Shown: in pieces, positions 6,056-15,633 of the stretch | How positions within the stretch are numbered: position 1 is the first letter of the stretch | Layout of the letters: every line of letters begins with the position of its first letter | From: Polyangiaceae bacterium | GTDB lineage: Bacteria; Myxococcota_A; Polyangia; Polyangiales; Polyangiaceae | Reading direction: 5' to 3' | Assembly: GCA_023150915.1 (NCBI GenBank) | Contig: JAKLKA010000081.1 | Coordinates: 1-32,077 of the forward strand | Length of the DNA: 32,077 nucleotides | Made by a program: the position numbers and the translations under genes | Notes under the pieces: generated by a model | What the model saw: the letters and a program-made list of their open reading frames with translations, nothing else | Told to the model about the DNA's origin: nothing | Databases searched by the model: none

Positions 6056-8803
6056 CTAGCCCTTCGACTCGAACAGATCGTCGAACACGCGGTCGAAGTC
6101 CTCTTCTTCGTTCACCGCGCGCGTGCCCGATGCCGGCCTGGCGCCGGGCTGCAGGGCCGCGATCCGGTCCGAGACGCCGCGATACTTGGCGTCTTTACGG
6201 GCGACCTTCTCGAAGTAGTAGAGCGCGTCCTTGGTCGAGCCCTTCATCTCGTAGACGTTGCCCAGGTCGTAATACAGCGCCATCTCTTGATCGACGGTCT
6301 TCTGTGCGGCTTCCAGCCCGCGAATGTACGCCTTGGCGGCCAGATCGAGCTCGCCGCGCTCCAGGCGGATCATCCCGATCATCGCGTAACACATGCACTC
6401 GCGAGTCGGGTCCCGCGCCGCCAACCCGAACTCGTTCATGGCGTCGGGCAAGAGGCCCATTTCTTTGTACGCCACGCCCAGATCGTAATGCGTCGAGCTG
6501 TCGTGCTCGCTGACCTGCGCTCGGATGCCCGCCTTGAACTTCTCGAAGACCTGCTCGACGTCTTGATCGGAGATCGAGCTCGGGGCGGCGGGCGCGGGCG
6601 GGTCGAGGCTGTCGAGCGCCCCGAGCGAGGCGGCGATGTCGAACGAGCGGTCTTCGGGCTCTTCGCGCACCGCAACCGTGGCCGCCAGCGCCGAACGATC
6701 GATGGTCACGCTCTCGCGCGAGGCCGCAATGATGTGCTCGATCTCGCCCAGGCGCTCCACCAACAGCGGATGCGCCGGCGCCCGCGTCAGCTGATCGACG
6801 ACGATCGCCTTCGCGTCGTCGTAGAGCCCGCGGGTCGCGAAGAAGTCGGCCTCTTCCAGGGCTTCTTCGATGGCCTCGACGTTCACCACCCCGCCGTCGC
6901 CCACGGTGGTGGGGTGCGCTTCGTCGAAGCCCTGCGCCGAGTCCTCGTACTCGGGCTCGGCGTCGATGTATTCGCCTTGGTCCTCGGCGTACGCCGACGA
7001 CTGTGCAACGTCGTCGAGCAACGCGTCGTCTTCCGACCCGAGCGGGAAGCTGGGCAACGGACCGGCAGCCGCGGCCGGGTCGCTCGAGACGGCGAACGGG
7101 TCGTCCATCTGGAACGCGCCGCCGCTCTCGGGCATGGGCACCGGGCTGGCCATCGCGCTCGACGCGCTGACCTCTTCCAGGTCGTACGAGGGCAGCGGAC
7201 CACGCGCGCGGTATTCGTCCCAGCTGGGCCCGGACGGATAGGCCACGTCGACCCCGCCCTGCTCCAGGTAGTCGGGCGCGACTGCCTCGGTGGCAGAATC
7301 GGCGCTCCACGCCTGGGCTGCCGAGCCGCCCTGGATCTGCGCCAGCATCTCCAGCGCCACCGGGTGCTGCGGCTCGGCGTCGAGCACGTCGTACAGCAGC
7401 ATCTCGGCGCGCTCCAGATCGCTGCGCTCCAGGTAGATGGCGGCCAGCGTCACCGACTCGCCGATGGCGGCGTCGCGATCGCCCGACTCGAGCAACAGCT
7501 CGCGTAGCTTCTCGCGGGCGTCCAGGCTGCCCGGGCTGACTTCGAGGGCGATCTGCAGCGTCTCGAGGGCCTTGCTGTAGAGCCGCAGCTTCCGGAACGC
7601 CTCGGCGTCGACGACCGCCTTCTTGGCGTGCGCCTCGACGTCGAAGTCGTCGTCCCCGGCATAGCCGTCCGAGACCACGTGCGCGTGCCCCACCACCACG
7701 TCGGGTGCGCTGGCCTGGAACGGACGCACCTCGGGGCGGCTCGGACGGTTCAGTGCAAAGGGCGCCGGCGGCTCTTCGGGCTCGACCTCTTCGACCTCGG
7801 GCTCTTCATCGACGATCTCGACGTCGTCGTCGGCGACGTGGACCGCAGACGGCTCTTTGGCTTCGGCCGGCGGCATCGACGGCGCAAGCGAGTGCAGGGC
7901 GCGCACGCCCTCGTCACCCGGCGCAACCTGCTCCAGGTGCGCGACCAGCTGCTCGAAAAGATCTTGCCGCCCAGCCTCGCGGGCGATCCGCGCCATCTCC
8001 TTGTAGACTTCGATGGCCTTGTCGGCCTGCCCGATCACGGTGAAGGCCTGGGCCAAGAGGCCCAGGGTGTCGAGGTCGCGGGGATCGACCTGGAACGCGA
8101 TCTGCAACTTGGCCAGGGCTTGAAGCCCGTCTTCGCGTCGACCCTTCTGCAGGTAGAGCTGCGCCGCCATCCGGGCGTATTGCGGGTCGGCCTTGAAGTG
8201 GAGAATGCGCTCGATGACCTTCAGCGCATCTTCGCGGCGCTCGAGCTTGAGCAGCAGCTCGGCCGCGGTCCAGAACGCCTGAATGGCCTCGTCCAGATCC
8301 TGGACGCGACAGCACGCCTCGGCAAGCCGCAGGTACGGCAGCGGGTTGGTCGAATCGAGCGCGACCATCTTCTGGAACACCTCGATGGCGTCCCGATCCA
8401 GATTGTTGCGCTGGTAGCGAGCCGCCACCTCGTCCCAAGCCGCCAGCGCGTCGCTGGTCAGGCCGAGCTGCGCGTAGATTTCCGCGAGCTTCGGCACGAT
8501 GTACGCGTAGCGCTCGGTGAGCGCCGGCGCGTGCTTGCGGATCACCTCGCGGATCTGCTTGTAGACGGCGATCGCCTTGAGCGCGAACCCCTGCTCGGCG
8601 TAGAACTGCCCCACGCGGTCGTAGGTCGCGATGGCCTGGTCGTAGGCCTGAATGCGGGTTTGAAGGTCCCCGACCTTCAAGAGCGTCCGCATGTCCTTCG
8701 GATCGAGCTGGACGACCTTCAGATAGTCCTCGACGGCTCGGTCGTACCGCTTCTTGTCGACCCACTTCTGGGCGCTCTGAAGTAGTTTCTCGCGATCCGA
8801 CAC
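6056..8803 (-). CDS. large tetratricopeptide-repeat protein
   Basis: About 915 residues, soluble, without signal peptide or membrane segment. TPR helices fill the N-terminal third (start SDREKLLQSAQKWVDKK; repeated patterns such as DYLKVVQLDPKD and AIATYDRVGQFYAEQG), a second TPR block lies around 400-480, and a third at about 690-890. They are joined by acidic, Pro/Ser/Glu-rich linkers (about 330-400 and 520-670). It probably scaffolds protein complexes; no specific partner can be named. GTG 8803 is chosen because the TPR region begins directly after it and a TTGACG/TACGAT promoter lies about 50 nt upstream; the frame is open further up to 9025, but that extension has no family-like sequence. 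Divergent from tldD, convergent with lpxA. Confidence 0.85.
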   Translation of the reverse strand: MSDREKLLQSAQKWVDKKRYDRAVEDYLKVVQLDPKDMRTLLKVGDLQTRIQAYDQAIATYDRVGQFYAEQGFALKAIAVYKQIREVIRKHAPALTERYAYIVPKLAEIYAQLGLTSDALAAWDEVAARYQRNNLDRDAIEVFQKMVALDSTNPLPYLRLAEACCRVQDLDEAIQAFWTAAELLLKLERREDALKVIERILHFKADPQYARMAAQLYLQKGRREDGLQALAKLQIAFQVDPRDLDTLGLLAQAFTVIGQADKAIEVYKEMARIAREAGRQDLFEQLVAHLEQVAPGDEGVRALHSLAPSMPPAEAKEPSAVHVADDDVEIVDEEPEVEEVEPEEPPAPFALNRPSRPEVRPFQASAPDVVVGHAHVVSDGYAGDDDFDVEAHAKKAVVDAEAFRKLRLYSKALETLQIALEVSPGSLDAREKLRELLLESGDRDAAIGESVTLAAIYLERSDLERAEMLLYDVLDAEPQHPVALEMLAQIQGGSAAQAWSADSATEAVAPDYLEQGGVDVAYPSGPSWDEYRARGPLPSYDLEEVSASSAMASPVPMPESGGAFQMDDPFAVSSDPAAAAGPLPSFPLGSEDDALLDDVAQSSAYAEDQGEYIDAEPEYEDSAQGFDEAHPTTVGDGGVVNVEAIEEALEEADFFATRGLYDDAKAIVVDQLTRAPAHPLLVERLGEIEHIIAASRESVTIDRSALAATVAVREEPEDRSFDIAASLGALDSLDPPAPAAPSSISDQDVEQVFEKFKAGIRAQVSEHDSSTHYDLGVAYKEMGLLPDAMNEFGLAARDPTRECMCYAMIGMIRLERGELDLAAKAYIRGLEAAQKTVDQEMALYYDLGNVYEMKGSTKDALYYFEKVARKDAKYRGVSDRIAALQPGARPASGTRAVNEEEDFDRVFDDLFESKG

Positions 8804-8860
8804 TTGGAGCTTTCGCCCGGAGCCGCGGGCGTGGCTCGGGCCGGGGATGGGAAGCGCCAA

Positions 8861-8890
8861 ATCGTACGCGATGGCAGCCCTCAGCGTCAA
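8861..8890 (-). promoter_or_regulatory. predicted promoter of the TPR protein gene
   Basis: Minus strand TTGACG (8885-8890), 18-nt spacer, TACGAT (8861-8866): five of six and four of six consensus matches. The start would be about 50 nt before GTG 8803. The -35 is one arm of a small palindrome (8885-8897). Confidence 0.5.
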
Positions 8891-8994
8891 ATTGACGTGG
8901 GATTTCGGGCGAGTCGACCGCAAGTTGGGGGGCGGACACGAGCTTTCGCCCGGCGGTTGCGGCTCGGAGCGAGTGGCTTCATCGTCTCGCCCCC

Positions 8995-10420
<1,426 letters not shown>

Positions 10421-10440
<20 letters not shown>

Positions 10441-11227
10441 CTCGATCGGCGGGCGCTCCCGCGCCTTCGTGGGGGTGATCGGCCATGGTCCGCTGCTCGA
10501 GCGCGAGGACGGCGCCGCGTCCACGCTTCGGCAGCTGGGCGCCACGGTGCGCACGCTGGACCTGTGGGACGACCCGTTGAACCTGATCGAGGACGACGAC
10601 GACGAGCGTGGGGTCCGGTCGCGCGCGCTGGTGTTCGAGGCGCTGGATCGCCCCGACCTTGCGGTGGTCGCCCTGCGGGCGGTGCGCAAAGAGAGCTTTT
10701 TCGACGGAGTCGGAGCGCTGGTGGCGCTGACCGTGGGCCAGCTCGCCCGGGTCGAGCCCTCGAGCGGCTTCGACGACTTCGTGCTGCACCCCTACGTGCC
10801 CGAAGAGCTGTATGCCCGCATCCGCGCCATCGAGTGGCGGCAGAGCGAGTTCTCGACCGACGAACGCCTGAAGGTGGGCGCGCTGATCGTGGACAAAGCC
10901 GCCCACAGCGTGAGCGTGGGCGGCCGGGACGTGCCGCTGACCGCCAAAGAGTTCGCGCTGCTCGCGTATCTGTGCGAGCGCCGGGGCCGCGTGCTCACGC
11001 GCGAACACCTCTTGGCTCGGGTCTGGGGCAACCGCTACGAAGGCGGGGCGCGCACGGTCGACATCCACGTGCGACGGTTACGGGCCAAGCTGGGCGACGC
11101 GCTGCCGCTCGAGACGTTGCGCGGGTCGGGCTACAAGCTTCGCACTCCCGAGGGGGCCGAGCCGCTGCGCGGCACCTCCGAACCGCCCCCCACCCCCGAA
11201 CCCCCCGACGTGACGGAGGACGAATGA
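10421..11227 (+). CDS. OmpR/PhoB-type DNA-binding regulator with degenerate receiver
   Basis: 268 residues. The C-terminal half (about 140-240) is a clear OmpR-type winged helix: VPLTAKEFALLAYLCERRG, LTREHLLARVWG, RTVDIHVRRLRAKLG, GSGYKL. The N-terminal half looks like a receiver by length and spacing but lacks the key residues: no acidic pair after strand 1, AVVALRA where the phospho-Asp would be, and HP instead of KP near VLHPYVPEEL. It likely binds DNA without phosphorylation. GTG 10421 (overlapping tldD) or GTG 10469 (directly at the receiver start) are possible starts. The stop overlaps the pdxA ATG (ATGA). The tail is Pro/Glu-rich. No histidine kinase is adjacent. Confidence 0.85.
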
Positions 11228-12201
11228 TCGTCGTGAGCACGGGTTGCCCCGCTGGTGTCGGACCCGAGGTCTCGGTGGCCGCCGCCGCACGCCTGGGTCG
11301 GCCCTGCGTGCTCGTTGGCGATCGCGAGACGCTGCTCTTGGCGGCGCGCCGCGTGGGCGTCGCTGCGCAGCGGCTGGTGCCTTTCACCGAGCGCGCGAAG
11401 ATGGGCGACGTCCACGTTCTGCACGTGGGGCCCGCGCTCGGCGCCGCCGATCGCGCGCGGGCCACGGCCCGGGCCGGCCGGGCGCAGCTGGCGTACATCG
11501 ACGTGGGCTACGGGCTGGTGCGCTCGGGCGTCGGCACGGCGCTGGTGACGGGCCCGGTCAGCAAGGAAGCCGTTGCCCGCTCTGGCGCGCCCGGCGCCCG
11601 GGGGTTCACCGGCCACACCGAGCACCTTGCCGCGCTCGACGGCGCGAAGCACCCCGTGATGTGCTTCGCCGCGCCTGGTCTGGTCACCAGCCTGGTGACC
11701 ACGCACCTGCCGTTGGCTCGCGTTCCGAGGGCGATCACTCGCCCGGCCGTCAGCCACGCGATCGTCGCGCTCTTCCAGCTCTTGACCGCGCTGTCGCGCC
11801 GCGTGCCGCGGATCGCGGTCTGCTCGCTGAACCCTCACGCCGGCGAGGGCGAGCTCTTGGGGACGGAAGAGCGCACCGCCATCGTGCCCGGCATGCGCGC
11901 GGCGAGCCGCGCCCTGGGGTCGAAGGTTCGACTGGTCGGCCCGATCGGCGCCGAGACGGCTTATCGCAAGGCCCGCGCCGGCGAGCTCGACGGCGTGGTG
12001 GCGATGTACCACGACCAGGCCACCATCCCGCTCAAGCTGGTGGCCTTCGGCAGCGCAGTGAACGTGACGCTGGGTCTCGGGATCACGCGCACCAGCGTGG
12101 ACCACGGGACCGGTTACGACATTGCCTGGCGGGGCCAAGCCGACCCTTCCGGCATGCTGGCGGCGATGAAGCTGGCGCTGCGGCTCTCACGACGACGCTG
12201 A
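11224..12201 (+). CDS. pdxA: 4-hydroxythreonine-4-phosphate dehydrogenase PdxA
   Basis: PdxA oxidises 4-phosphohydroxy-L-threonine, which decarboxylates to 3-amino-2-oxopropyl phosphate, in DXP-dependent pyridoxal phosphate synthesis. 325 residues. It begins VVSTGCPAGVGPEV, the family start, and has all three metal-binding histidines: H131 (FTGHTEH), H205 (LNPHAGEGELLG) and H263 (MYHDQATIPLK), plus the final TSVDHGTGYDIA. ATG 11224 overlaps the preceding regulator stop and has GGAGG at 11215-11219. The overlap suggests the regulator and pdxA are cotranslated; whether the regulator controls B6 synthesis is only inference. Confidence 0.96.
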   Translation: MIVVSTGCPAGVGPEVSVAAAARLGRPCVLVGDRETLLLAARRVGVAAQRLVPFTERAKMGDVHVLHVGPALGAADRARATARAGRAQLAYIDVGYGLVRSGVGTALVTGPVSKEAVARSGAPGARGFTGHTEHLAALDGAKHPVMCFAAPGLVTSLVTTHLPLARVPRAITRPAVSHAIVALFQLLTALSRRVPRIAVCSLNPHAGEGELLGTEERTAIVPGMRAASRALGSKVRLVGPIGAETAYRKARAGELDGVVAMYHDQATIPLKLVAFGSAVNVTLGLGITRTSVDHGTGYDIAWRGQADPSGMLAAMKLALRLSRRR

Positions 12202-12214
12202 GGCGGTGTCCGCC
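12202..12214 (+). terminator. short hairpin after pdxA
   Basis: GGCGG-TGT-CCGCC immediately after the pdxA stop forms a 5-bp stem with a 3-nt loop. There is no T-run after it, so it may only attenuate transcription into the methylase gene. Confidence 0.25.
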
Positions 12215-12255
12215 ACGCTTTCCATGCGCCCGGGCCTTCGCTAGAGTCGACGGCG

Positions 12256-13956
12256 GTGGCCTTGACGCTGAAAGAGCTGCGCAGGCTCGCGGCGCTGTGC
12301 GTCGCCGAGCACGGCGAGCCTGCCGAAGCCGGCGTGCTGCGTGTCGCCGCAGAGGCGCTGGCCCGCGCGCGGGGCCTCGACGCCGACGCGCTGCGGCTCA
12401 TGGCGGCACCGACCACGCGGAAGGCGGGGCCGGGCACGGCGGCGCTGGCCGAGCACTTCGCGGGCGAGTCGGTGGTGGCGCTGGGCCAGCTGTACGAGGT
12501 GCTGCTCGACGCGGGTGGCCGCAAGCGAAGCGGAAGCTACTTCACCCCGCAGCCCATCGCCGCGCGGGTGACCGAGGCAGCCCTGGCAGCCGGGGCCCAT
12601 GCAGCCCCACGGGTGTGCGACCCGGCGGTGGGGGGCGGCGTGTTCTTGCTCGAGACGGCCCGGCAGATCGCTGAGCGCACGTCACTGCCGAAACGACAGG
12701 TGCTCGAGCTGCTGCACGGCGTGGATCTCAGCCCGCTGGCCGTGGCAGTGACCGAAGCCGTGCTCTGGCTGTGGTGTGAAGATCCCAGCCTGGACCCGCG
12801 CTCGCTCGCACCGCGGCTGGTCGCCGGGAACGCGCTCGCACGCGGCTGGGAGCGAGCGCTGGGCGACTTCGATCTGGTGATCGGCAACCCGCCGTGGGTC
12901 GCGTACGCGGGCCGTGCGGCACAGCCCCTGGCGCCCGAGGCGCGACGCGAGCTGGCCCGATCGTTCCGATCGTTCCGCGGCTACCCCACGCTGCACGGTC
13001 TGTTCGTGGAGCGTGCCGCCGAGCTCTGTCCGCACGGGGTGATCGCGCTGCTCGTGCCGAGCCCGCTGGCCGATCTCGAAGGCTATCGTCCGGTGCGACG
13101 CGCCCTGGGCACGACCCACGCGCCCTGCGAGCCGCTGCTCGAGCTGGGGCAAGACGCCTTCGAGGGCGTGACCCAGCCCTGCTTTGCGCTGATCGCAAAG
13201 CCCGGCAGCGGCGCAGAGGACGGACGGCCGTTCCGGCTGATCGAGCGGCAGCGCGCTGCCTCGGAGGCCGCTCTGCTGTCGGCCCCCGACGTGCTCGGAC
13301 GGATCGCGGGTTTGCCCAGCTTGCCCCGAGAGCTGTTCGGCGAGCTCGGCTTCCAGAGCGCCGGCGACGTGGCCAAGACGCTGTTCCTTCGGGCCGAGGC
13401 GCCCGATGCTCGGCACACGCTGCCGCTCTTGGAAGGCAAGCGCGTCGGCGAGTTCCGCGTCGGGCCGCCGGCGCTCTTTCTCGACCCCGATCGCGAGGCG
13501 CTGGCCCGGGCGGGGTGCCGGCTGCGCCCGGCCGAGCACTATCGGCGCGCGCGCTTCGTGGTGCGCCAGACCGCCAAGTACCCCATCGCCGCGCTCCACA
13601 CCGGTCTGCCGTTCCGGAACACCCTGCTCGCGGGCTTCGAGCACCCCGAGATTTCACCCGAAGTGGCGGTTGCGCTGCTCAACAGCTCGCTCTACCGCGC
13701 GCTCCACCTGGCCCTGCGTCGAGACGCTCGCCAGGCAGCCTTCCCCCAGGTGAAGGTCTCGCACCTGCGCGCGTTGCCCCGCCCGCCGGCGGCACCGCGA
13801 GCGCTGGCCGCCCTCGCCGCGCTCACCCGGCACGCGACCGACCGCGGCCTCGACCCGCACACGCGCGCCGAGCTGGACGCGCAGGTCTTCGAGTTGTTCG
13901 GCTTGTCCGCCTCGGAGCGCGCGGCGGTGGCCGCGTTCGTGCTAGCCAGGGGGTGA
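12256..13956 (+). CDS. N6-adenine DNA methyltransferase-like protein (Eco57I/type IIG-like)
   Basis: 566 residues. Motif X-like region SGSYFTPQPIAARV, AdoMet-binding motif I DPAVGGGVF (from D122), a following HGVDLSPLAVAVTEAVLW, and the catalytic motif IV NPPW (N211-W214) place it with class gamma N6-adenine methylases. The C-terminal half resembles a target-recognition region (PALFLDPDRE, RFVVRQTAKYPIAAL, VSHLRALPRPP). I see no nuclease motif or helicase, and no restriction gene lies beside it. It could be a solitary epigenetic methylase or the modification half of a lost system. GTG 12256 start; TTG 12262 possible. The amidohydrolase gene starts 4 nt after its stop. Confidence 0.82.
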   Translation: MALTLKELRRLAALCVAEHGEPAEAGVLRVAAEALARARGLDADALRLMAAPTTRKAGPGTAALAEHFAGESVVALGQLYEVLLDAGGRKRSGSYFTPQPIAARVTEAALAAGAHAAPRVCDPAVGGGVFLLETARQIAERTSLPKRQVLELLHGVDLSPLAVAVTEAVLWLWCEDPSLDPRSLAPRLVAGNALARGWERALGDFDLVIGNPPWVAYAGRAAQPLAPEARRELARSFRSFRGYPTLHGLFVERAAELCPHGVIALLVPSPLADLEGYRPVRRALGTTHAPCEPLLELGQDAFEGVTQPCFALIAKPGSGAEDGRPFRLIERQRAASEAALLSAPDVLGRIAGLPSLPRELFGELGFQSAGDVAKTLFLRAEAPDARHTLPLLEGKRVGEFRVGPPALFLDPDREALARAGCRLRPAEHYRRARFVVRQTAKYPIAALHTGLPFRNTLLAGFEHPEISPEVAVALLNSSLYRALHLALRRDARQAAFPQVKVSHLRALPRPPAAPRALAALAALTRHATDRGLDPHTRAELDAQVFELFGLSASERAAVAAFVLARG

Positions 13957-13960
13957 GCCC

Positions 13961-14782
13961 ATGCCCACCGCACCGGTCGTCGACGCCTGGATCCAGCACC
14001 CGAACCCCGGCTTCCTGGCGCACCCGATGTTCGCGTCGCTGCGCCGCTGGATGGGCGCGGGGGAGCTGCCCGACGCGTTTCCCATCGAGCTGACCGTGGG
14101 CGCGCTCGAGGCAGCGGGGGTCGGGCACGCTTTGCTCTCGGCGTGGCACGGGCCCAGCGGTGCGCTGATCTCGAACGACGAGGTCGCTGCCGCCGTGCGC
14201 GCGCACCCGAAGCTGCTCTCGGGGGTGGCCTCGGTCGATTTGCACCGACCCATGGACGGCGTGCGCGAGCTGAGGCGCGCGGTGAAGCAGCTGGGCATGA
14301 AGGCGCTGCGGATGCTGCCCTGGCTGTGGAACGCGCCACCCAACGACCGGCGCTATTACCCGCTCTACGCCGAGTGCATCGAGCTGGGGATCCCGTTCTG
14401 TCTGCAGGTCGGGCACACGGGGCCGCTGGCGCCTTCCGAGCCGGGCCGGCCCATTCCGTATCTGGACGAGGTCGCGCTCGACTTCCCGGAGCTGGTGATC
14501 GTCGGCGGTCACATCGGTTACCCGTGGCAAGGCGAGATGATCGCGCTCGCCACCAAGTACGAGAACGTCTACATCGACACCAGCGCGTACAAGCCGAAGC
14601 GTTTCCCCGCCGAGCTGGTGACGTTCATGCGCGGCCACGGCAAGAAGAAGGTCCTGTTCGGCTCGAACTATCCGATGATCCTGCCGGGGGACTGCCTGGC
14701 GCAGCTGGGCGCGCTGGGGCTCGAGGCCGAAGCGCAGAGCGCGTTCTTGCACGACAACGCGGCGCGCGTGTTTCGGCTTTGA
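13961..14782 (+). CDS. amidohydrolase-fold (amidohydrolase_2/ACMSD-like) protein with altered metal site
   Basis: 273 residues, a TIM-barrel of the amidohydrolase_2 type. The strand-1 motif, normally DxHxH, reads DAWIQH (D8, W10, Q12, H13). The later histidines are kept: H152 in QVGHTGPL and H184 in GGHIGYPW. The strand-8 Asp is replaced by N236 (LFGSNYP). So three of the expected ligand or catalytic positions differ; it may be inactive, use fewer metals or be a divergent decarboxylase/hydrolase. ATG 13961 has AGGGGG upstream and lies 4 nt after the methylase stop, so the two are probably cotranscribed. Substrate unknown. Confidence 0.85.
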   Translation: MPTAPVVDAWIQHPNPGFLAHPMFASLRRWMGAGELPDAFPIELTVGALEAAGVGHALLSAWHGPSGALISNDEVAAAVRAHPKLLSGVASVDLHRPMDGVRELRRAVKQLGMKALRMLPWLWNAPPNDRRYYPLYAECIELGIPFCLQVGHTGPLAPSEPGRPIPYLDEVALDFPELVIVGGHIGYPWQGEMIALATKYENVYIDTSAYKPKRFPAELVTFMRGHGKKKVLFGSNYPMILPGDCLAQLGALGLEAEAQSAFLHDNAARVFRL

Positions 14783-14812
14783 GCCGGATCGCGCAGCGAG
14801 CCCGGCCGAAGC

Positions 14813-15277
14813 ATGGTACCTTCACGGGCCATCGCCTCCTGGGATCGCAGACTCTGCTGGCTGGCGCTGGGCGCAGCCCTTGTCGCCGCGCCGCCGGCGT
14901 GCGCCGGGCAGGACGAAGAGCTGGTGATCCCCGTCGCACCGAACTGCGACGCGGCCAGCTGTACCACGCTCGGGGGCAGCGGCGGGGGCAGCGGCGCTGG
15001 CGGGAGCGACGCCGGCGGTGACGCCGGGCCGACGTGCTCGGTCCCGAGCAGCACTGCCGTCGCGTTCTCGGTCGAGAGCACGTCCGACTCGGTGACGTTC
15101 AGCTTGTTCTGGGTGGACTACGCGTGCAAAGAGGTCGGACAAGCCACGATCGCGCCGAAGACCACGCACACCGGCAAGAGCGCCACCGGGTGGATGTGGC
15201 GAGTGCGAGCGCCGGGCGGCGCGCTGGTGAAAGAGTTCGTGACCGGGCCGGGGCCGAACACGGTGACGGTGCCATGA
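14813..15277 (+). CDS. secreted lipoprotein with VHL-beta-like domain
   Basis: 154 residues. N-terminal export signal (LCWLALGAALVAAPPAC) with a weak lipobox at Cys about 29. Then comes a Gly/Ser/Asp low-complexity linker (about 54-74) typical of myxobacterial surface proteins. The C-terminal ~70 residues fit the von Hippel-Lindau beta-domain pattern: SVTFSLFWVDYACKE, QATIAPKTTHT and WMWRVR correspond to the strand-Trp, the 'TL.PG' turn and the final Trp-Arg strand of that family. The match is my reading of the pattern, not a search. It is the first gene of three that overlap each other by their start and stop codons. Ligand unknown. Confidence 0.72.
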   Translation: MVPSRAIASWDRRLCWLALGAALVAAPPACAGQDEELVIPVAPNCDAASCTTLGGSGGGSGAGGSDAGGDAGPTCSVPSSTAVAFSVESTSDSVTFSLFWVDYACKEVGQATIAPKTTHTGKSATGWMWRVRAPGGALVKEFVTGPGPNTVTVP

Positions 15278-15633
15278 GGCAGGTGCTCGCCGCCACCCTG
15301 GCCGCCGCCATCGTCGCGTGCAGCGGCATCGAGGCGCTGCCCGAAGACCAACCGTGCCGAGACGTGGGGATCAGCATCGCGCAGCGCACCATGGACTGCA
15401 CCAGCGACGAGAAGCTGGCGCGCGAACGCGCAGATGCCTTCGACGAACGTTACTCGTGCATCGACGTCGACGTGGCCAAGGACGACGTCGGAAACCTGTA
15501 CCACTGCTCGTCCATGGTCGGCGGCATGACCTGTGGCGAGGTCGAGAAGGCCGGGGACGATCTGGATCAGTGGCTGACGGTTTCGCCGGCGTGCGGCCTG
15601 GTGATCCGCCGCGCGGACGGGAGCCCGCTGTGA
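15274..15633 (+). CDS. small cysteine-rich lipoprotein
   Basis: 119 residues. The signal peptide ends in a good lipobox IVAC-S (lipid Cys16). The mature part has six further cysteines, an even number compatible with three disulfides, which suits a periplasmic or outer-surface location. No known domain is recognised. ATG 15274 overlaps the stop of the VHL-beta-like gene (ATGA), and its own stop overlaps the next start (GTGA), so the three genes are almost certainly translated from one mRNA. Confidence 0.75.
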   Translation: MRQVLAATLAAAIVACSGIEALPEDQPCRDVGISIAQRTMDCTSDEKLARERADAFDERYSCIDVDVAKDDVGNLYHCSSMVGGMTCGEVEKAGDDLDQWLTVSPACGLVIRRADGSPL

